From positions 36,887 through 100,886 of the forward strand of contig CAKVPH010000007.1 of assembly GCA_934796775.1 (NCBI GenBank): 64,000 nucleotides of DNA, written 5' to 3'. The notes under the pieces were generated by a model that saw nothing but the letters and a program-made list of their open reading frames with translations, was not told where the DNA came from and made no database searches. This stretch comes from an uncultured Clostridia bacterium. Lineage in GTDB: Bacteria; Bacillota; Clostridia; Christensenellales; Borkfalkiaceae. Positions 60,190 through 64,000 of this stretch are shown here, piece by piece (the first letter of the stretch is position 1; each line of letters opens with the position of its first letter). The translations under genes were made by a program, and so were the position numbers.

Positions 60190-60813
60190 ATGGCAAATAA
60201 AAAAATGCGCGCGGAGCGCGAAAGCAAATTAAAATACGAAATATATCTTGACAGTCTTAAAAAAACCGGCAAATATCACAGGATAGCTCTTGCTTTGATT
60301 CCGGCTTTGTTTCTATGCTATTTTTTCAACTGGGTTTATCTGTATAATACCCGCATAGGCATGGGAACGCAGGCAAAGGTGAGCGGTTGGTCATTTATAA
60401 TAGCCGCAATAACAAGAACGTATACGTCTACCGATGCAGTGTACGGCGATATTGCCGTTCCGTTCTTTTCTTACGCAAAAAACTATTGCGAACAACTCGG
60501 AACTTTTACGTTTATATCTTTAATAATCGCAATCTTTACCGCCGCTTGCGAAGGGATAATCGTGTTTGGAAAAAAATATAAGCTTTCTTACGTTTCCTGT
60601 GCGTTGCAGCTTTTGCAGGTTGTTTGTCTGTTCATATGCAGCAACATTGCAAAAAGCATGAACGGATCGGCTATTATTTCCGATTTTTGCTCTGCTAATC
60701 CCGAATGTTCGGTAAAAAGCGCGATTTTCGTAAGCATTTTAATAAGTCTTACGGGCGCATTTTGTTCGGTTGTGTCTTTAATAAAAACCATAATTGCGGG
60801 CAAGGATTCATAA
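60190..60813 (+). CDS. Four-helix membrane protein of unknown function
   Basis: A 207-residue protein with a basic N-terminus (KKMRAERESKLKYE) and about four membrane helices (IALALIPALFLCYFFNW, TFISLIIAIFTAACEGIIVF, CALQLLQVVCLFICS, IFVSILISLTGAFCSVVSLI). The long first loop contains TYTSTDAVYGD. No family recognised. No SD. A repeat copy lies 50 bases upstream. Confidence 0.65.
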   Translation: MANKKMRAERESKLKYEIYLDSLKKTGKYHRIALALIPALFLCYFFNWVYLYNTRIGMGTQAKVSGWSFIIAAITRTYTSTDAVYGDIAVPFFSYAKNYCEQLGTFTFISLIIAIFTAACEGIIVFGKKYKLSYVSCALQLLQVVCLFICSNIAKSMNGSAIISDFCSANPECSVKSAIFVSILISLTGAFCSVVSLIKTIIAGKDS

Positions 60814-60820
60814 CCGAAAA

Positions 60821-60866
60821 ATACGGAATTTAAATTAGCATTTATACGGAATTTAAATTAGCATTT
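60821..60866 (+). repeat. Exact tandem duplication, 23 bp x 2
   Basis: A 23-base unit beginning ATACGGAATTTAAATTAG occurs twice with no gap. It lies just after the membrane protein gene. The copies are identical, which suggests a recent duplication or slip. Confidence 0.9.
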
Positions 60867-60994
60867 ATATTAAAGAACAAGCTTTGGGGTGTTTTTTTGT
60901 GCCTTAAAGCTTTTTTTATTGAAGAGCGTGTTTATTTTCTCGTTTATTTATACTATTTTTTGTATTCAAGCGCATCTTTTTTATAAATAAAAAG

Positions 60995-61023
60995 TTGCAA
61001 TGAAACAAAAATTATGTTAAAAT
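60995..61023 (+). promoter_or_regulatory. Sigma-A promoter for the GH106-like gene
   Basis: TTGCAA, 17-base spacer and TAAAAT. Transcription would start near 61030. Confidence 0.7.
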
Positions 61024-61066
61024 AAACGAGGTTGTCGGGATAATCCGACGCAGGAGAAAAAACAAT

Positions 61067-63895
61067 ATGAACGATACGCTAAAAAAAGCTTTAACCGGTA
61101 ATTTGGACGAATATAAAAGTATTCCGTTCTGGTCATGGAACAATACTTTGGACGAAAACGTTTTAGTTAAGCAAATAGAAGATATGAAGCGTGCCGAAAT
61201 AGGCGGTTTCATCATGCATGCAAGAACGGGGTTAAAAGACGAATACCTTGGAGAAAAATGGTTTTCGTGCATTGCCGCATGCTTAAAAACGGCAAAAGAA
61301 CTCGGAATGAAAGCCTGGGTTTACGACGAAAACGGCTGGCCCAGCGGATTTGTAGGCGGCAAGCTTTTGGAAAACGAAAATTTCAGAGCGAGATTTTTGG
61401 AACTTAAACAGGGCGAATTTGATAAAACGGCTCACGCAGTTTACGTTAAAGATGATGAAAAGGGTTTTGTAAGGGTAAGCGAGCCTTTGGCAAAAATAAG
61501 CGAATATTATAACGTCTATATTCGCATAAGCCCCGCAAATACGGATATTTTAAATCCCGAAGTTGTTGACGCATTTATTGCCGAAACACACGAAAAATAT
61601 TACGAACGATTCAAAGATAGTTTCGGGCATGAGCTCGAAGGCTTTTTTACCGACGAACCGCAATATTATCGCTACGCCACACCGTACACTCCGGTGGCTG
61701 ATACCGAATTTAAAAAGCATGGCGAAAATTTAGATGACGGACTTATATGGCTGTTTATGCATGACGAACGCGGATACGCCTTCCGTGAAAAGTATTACGC
61801 AACGCTGAATAAACTTTACGTTACTAACTTTTATAAAAAACTCCACGACTGGTGCAAAGCTCACGGTTGCCGCCTTACGGGGCATTCGGTAGAGGAAAAC
61901 TCGCTGTTCACTCAAATGTGGGGAGGCGGCGCGGTAATGACAAGTTATGAACACGAAGATATTCCCGCAATAGACTGTTTAGGCAGATTCTGCGTAGGAG
62001 AACTCCCGTCTAAACAGGTCGGAAGCGTTGCCGCTCAGCTCGGTAAAAAACGCGTTTTAACCGAAACTTTCGGTTGTGCGGGCAACGACGTTACGCCCAA
62101 AGAACTTGTAAGCGTTGCGGAATCGCAGTATTTTAACGGGGTAAACATGATGTGTCAGCATCTTTACCCGTACTCAATGGCAAGCGACGGCAAGATAGAC
62201 CATCCGCCCGTATTCGGACCGCACGGCAACTGGGTGGAAGGTTTTAAAACCTTTAACGAGCATTTTAACAAACTCGGATGCATTATTGCAAATACCGAAG
62301 AAATTGCAGACGTAGCGGTAATTCATCCTCAGCACGACGTATGGCTTGACTATGTCAGAAGCGAAGATTTAGACAGCGTACGCAAAACCGAAGAAGATTT
62401 TGCCGAGCTTTTATCTAAGCTTCGTAAAAACGGGGTACTGTATCAGTTGGTAGACGAAACTTTGCTTTCCGAAATAGGCGAGAGCGGCGGAGATAAATTC
62501 AAAGTAGGAAAGCGTTTATATAAAACGGTTATTGTTCCCAAAATGCGCAATTTGGCCGCTTCCACTTACGAAATATTGAAAAAATATAACGGCGATTTGT
62601 GCGTATTGTCCGTTCCCGAATATATCGACGGGGTAAAAGCGGATATAGAATTAAAATCAACTATAACGCTTGAAGAAATAATAAATCAAGCGCCCGTTTA
62701 TTTTCGCGCCCCGGACGGCAAAGCTTCGCTCACGGTAAGAAAAGGGCAATTAGGCGAGTTTATATTCGTTAAAAACTTCTCTTATTTTGAAGATACAACC
62801 GTTACGTTTAAAAACGTTGCCGAGCATTACCGTAAACTCAATCTCGAAACGCTTACCGAAAGCGACATAACTAACGACGTAGTTATTCCCAAGAGCGAAT
62901 CGCTCATTTTGGTAAAGAGCGATGACGCGTCAATTTCAAAATGTCGATATTCTTCCGTAAACGTTACCGATAGTTTTAAAGTGGCTTCCGTTTCGGATAA
63001 CTACCTTGTTATGGATAGGGCAACGATTTCAAAAGACGGAGTTGAATATAGCGATAATCGACCTATACCGGGGCTTTTTGAAGATTTACTCCGTGAAGAT
63101 TACAAAGGTAAACTATATGTAAGGCAAACTTTTGTATTAAAGGAAAAAATGCCTTTAAGCCTTGTAATGGAGCGTGCTGACCTTAACTACGCTAAATTAA
63201 ACGGCGTCGATCTTGAGTTTTCTGATGACGATTTCGACGTGAATTTCGTAATAGCCGATGCAGGGAAAGCTGCTATAAAAGGCGAAAACGTTTTTGAATA
63301 TTGCCTTGATTTCTGGCAGCACGAAGGAGTCCGTTTTGCTTTGTTCGATCCTATGGCAACCGAAAGCGTTAAAAACTGCCTGTATTTCGATACGTCAATT
63401 CAGACAACGTATCTTAAAGGCGAATTTATTGTAAATAAAGATTTCTCGCTGTCAAATAAAACTTCGCTTCCGCCGCTTACCGATCGTCTGTGCGATAACG
63501 GCTATCCGTTCTTTAAAGGCGAGCTTACTTTAAAAGGCAAAGTTACGGTAACCGACGACGAGAAAAAGATTTTAAATCTTGCAGGCAGATTTATGATGGC
63601 TACAGTAAAGGCAAACGGAAAGTCTGTCGAACTTACGCTTGACAATAAAGGCGATATAACCGACGTTTTAAAACGCGGCGAAAACGACGTGGAAATAGTT
63701 TTGCGTTCAAGCCTTCGCAATCTGTTCGGACCGCATCATTTCCGTCCCGATCCCGAGCCTATGGGGGTAGGCCCTTACGTTTTTACGTTCAGGGGATTCT
63801 GGAAAGACGGAAAAGAACCCGAAGCCTTTACGCCCGAATACAATTTTGTTCCTTTCGGCGTAAATAATATTGAACTTATAACTGAAAAAAACTGA
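61067..63895 (+). CDS. GH106-like glycoside hydrolase (alpha-L-rhamnosidase type)
   Basis: A 942-residue protein. IPFWSWNNTLDENVLVKQIEDMKRAEIGGFIMHARTGLKDEYLGEKW and GMKAWVYDENGWPSGFVGG match the N-terminal barrel of GH106-like enzymes, with GFFTDEPQYY and LTGHSVEENS further on. The C-terminal ~300 residues are beta-rich and include a jelly-roll-like region (LYVRQTFVLKEKMPLSLVMERADLNYAKLNGVDL). No signal peptide, so the substrate is probably an imported oligosaccharide. SD AGGAG. Bases 63052-63067 contain a partial dispersed repeat. Family membership is firm by pattern; the sugar is not. Confidence 0.8.
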   Translation: MNDTLKKALTGNLDEYKSIPFWSWNNTLDENVLVKQIEDMKRAEIGGFIMHARTGLKDEYLGEKWFSCIAACLKTAKELGMKAWVYDENGWPSGFVGGKLLENENFRARFLELKQGEFDKTAHAVYVKDDEKGFVRVSEPLAKISEYYNVYIRISPANTDILNPEVVDAFIAETHEKYYERFKDSFGHELEGFFTDEPQYYRYATPYTPVADTEFKKHGENLDDGLIWLFMHDERGYAFREKYYATLNKLYVTNFYKKLHDWCKAHGCRLTGHSVEENSLFTQMWGGGAVMTSYEHEDIPAIDCLGRFCVGELPSKQVGSVAAQLGKKRVLTETFGCAGNDVTPKELVSVAESQYFNGVNMMCQHLYPYSMASDGKIDHPPVFGPHGNWVEGFKTFNEHFNKLGCIIANTEEIADVAVIHPQHDVWLDYVRSEDLDSVRKTEEDFAELLSKLRKNGVLYQLVDETLLSEIGESGGDKFKVGKRLYKTVIVPKMRNLAASTYEILKKYNGDLCVLSVPEYIDGVKADIELKSTITLEEIINQAPVYFRAPDGKASLTVRKGQLGEFIFVKNFSYFEDTTVTFKNVAEHYRKLNLETLTESDITNDVVIPKSESLILVKSDDASISKCRYSSVNVTDSFKVASVSDNYLVMDRATISKDGVEYSDNRPIPGLFEDLLREDYKGKLYVRQTFVLKEKMPLSLVMERADLNYAKLNGVDLEFSDDDFDVNFVIADAGKAAIKGENVFEYCLDFWQHEGVRFALFDPMATESVKNCLYFDTSIQTTYLKGEFIVNKDFSLSNKTSLPPLTDRLCDNGYPFFKGELTLKGKVTVTDDEKKILNLAGRFMMATVKANGKSVELTLDNKGDITDVLKRGENDVEIVLRSSLRNLFGPHHFRPDPEPMGVGPYVFTFRGFWKDGKEPEAFTPEYNFVPFGVNNIELITEKN
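63052..63067 (-). repeat. Dispersed core, copy 12 (partial, inside a gene)
   Basis: CGATAATCGACCTATA matches 15 of the first 16 core bases. It encodes part of SDNRPIP in the GH106-like protein. This copy could be chance. Confidence 0.45.
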
Positions 63896-63928
63896 TAAAC
63901 TAAACAAAAAGATCGCATTATTTTGAAG

Positions 63929-64000
63929 TGAACCCAAAAGTTTAGACAAAATTTAATATTAAATTGTTTGCGAGTGGGCTCGGTATTGTACCGGGCTCAT
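63929..64000 (-). mobile_element. End of an IS3-family insertion sequence (IS150-like)
   Basis: The left end starts at TGAACCCAAAAGTTTAGACA, the form of IS3-family terminal inverted repeats. The element continues beyond the window. It lies 34 bases after the GH106-like gene. The other end and target duplication are not in view. Confidence 0.75.
63959..64000 (-). CDS. IS3-family transposase OrfB, C-terminal end (partial)
   Basis: On the minus strand the last 13 codons read MSPVQYRAHSQTI then stop. The SPVQYR motif is the usual end of the IS3/IS150 OrfB DDE transposase. Only the C-terminus is inside the window. Confidence 0.8.
   Translation of the reverse strand: MSPVQYRAHSQTI

Noticed and set aside
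1..64000. CRISPR array or tRNA/rRNA genes
   Set aside because: No regularly spaced direct repeats and no tRNA T-loop pattern or rRNA-like sequence was seen in either strand.

Overview
The window looks like a chromosomal segment of an endospore-forming, low-to-moderate GC Bacillota of the Clostridia type, probably an uncultured gut lineage. The basis is the gene order yqfC-yqfD-phoH-pgpH-ybeY-era-yqzL-recO, the infC-rpmI-rplT-rRNA methylase block and the lon-engB pair, all as in Firmicutes. Strong Shine-Dalgarno (SD) sites, TTG/GTG/ATT starts and sigma-A type promoters with 17-base spacers agree. No species can be named from sequence alone.

Layout: (1) 1-8.9 kb is a compact phage morphogenesis module: terminase large subunit end, portal, scaffold, major capsid, connector, stopper-like protein, coiled-coil virion proteins. 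It ends at a terminator about 50 bases before yqfC. No lysis, tail-fibre, integrase or replication gene is visible on this side. (2) 8.9-15.2 kb is the sporulation/PhoH/c-di-AMP phosphodiesterase/YbeY/Era/YqzL/RecO housekeeping run. (3) 15.2-32.7 kb holds a CofE-like ligase, an exported sensor-like protein, a GT4 glycosyltransferase, infC-rpmI-rplT with a leader attenuator and an ATT start for infC, an rRNA methylase, yebC, ung, a radical SAM protein, metK with a long structured leader, a DprA-like protein, an SDR, lon and engB. (4) 33-45.1 kb is a carbohydrate-use locus: an AraC regulator diverging from a lipoprotein, Gfo/Idh dehydrogenase, EamA transporter, TIM-barrel-like lipoprotein, ABC sugar importer and a carbohydrate-binding-like lipoprotein. 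(5) 45.2-50.4 kb holds a YfbR-like nucleotidase, SGNH hydrolase, a divergent carbamoyltransferase, a stand-alone MsmK/UgpC-type ATPase that probably drives the sugar importer, and an acyl-ACP thioesterase. (6) 50.5-58.7 kb is a BMP-type nucleoside importer and a DUF1836-NfeD-flotillin operon. (7) 58.9-64 kb holds an M29 aminopeptidase, a membrane protein, a GH106-like glycosidase and the end of an IS3-family insertion sequence.

The most unusual structure is a dispersed element with core CTATAAGTCGATTATCG, often flanked by AAAAGTGCCG and TTTT. I found 12 copies between 14.3 and 63.1 kb, in both orientations: nine intergenic and three inside genes, and none in the phage module. Other points of note are three genes whose promoters put the predicted transcription start on the ATG (leaderless), a perfect palindrome in the DUF1836 promoter, and a carbamoyltransferase with altered active-site motifs.
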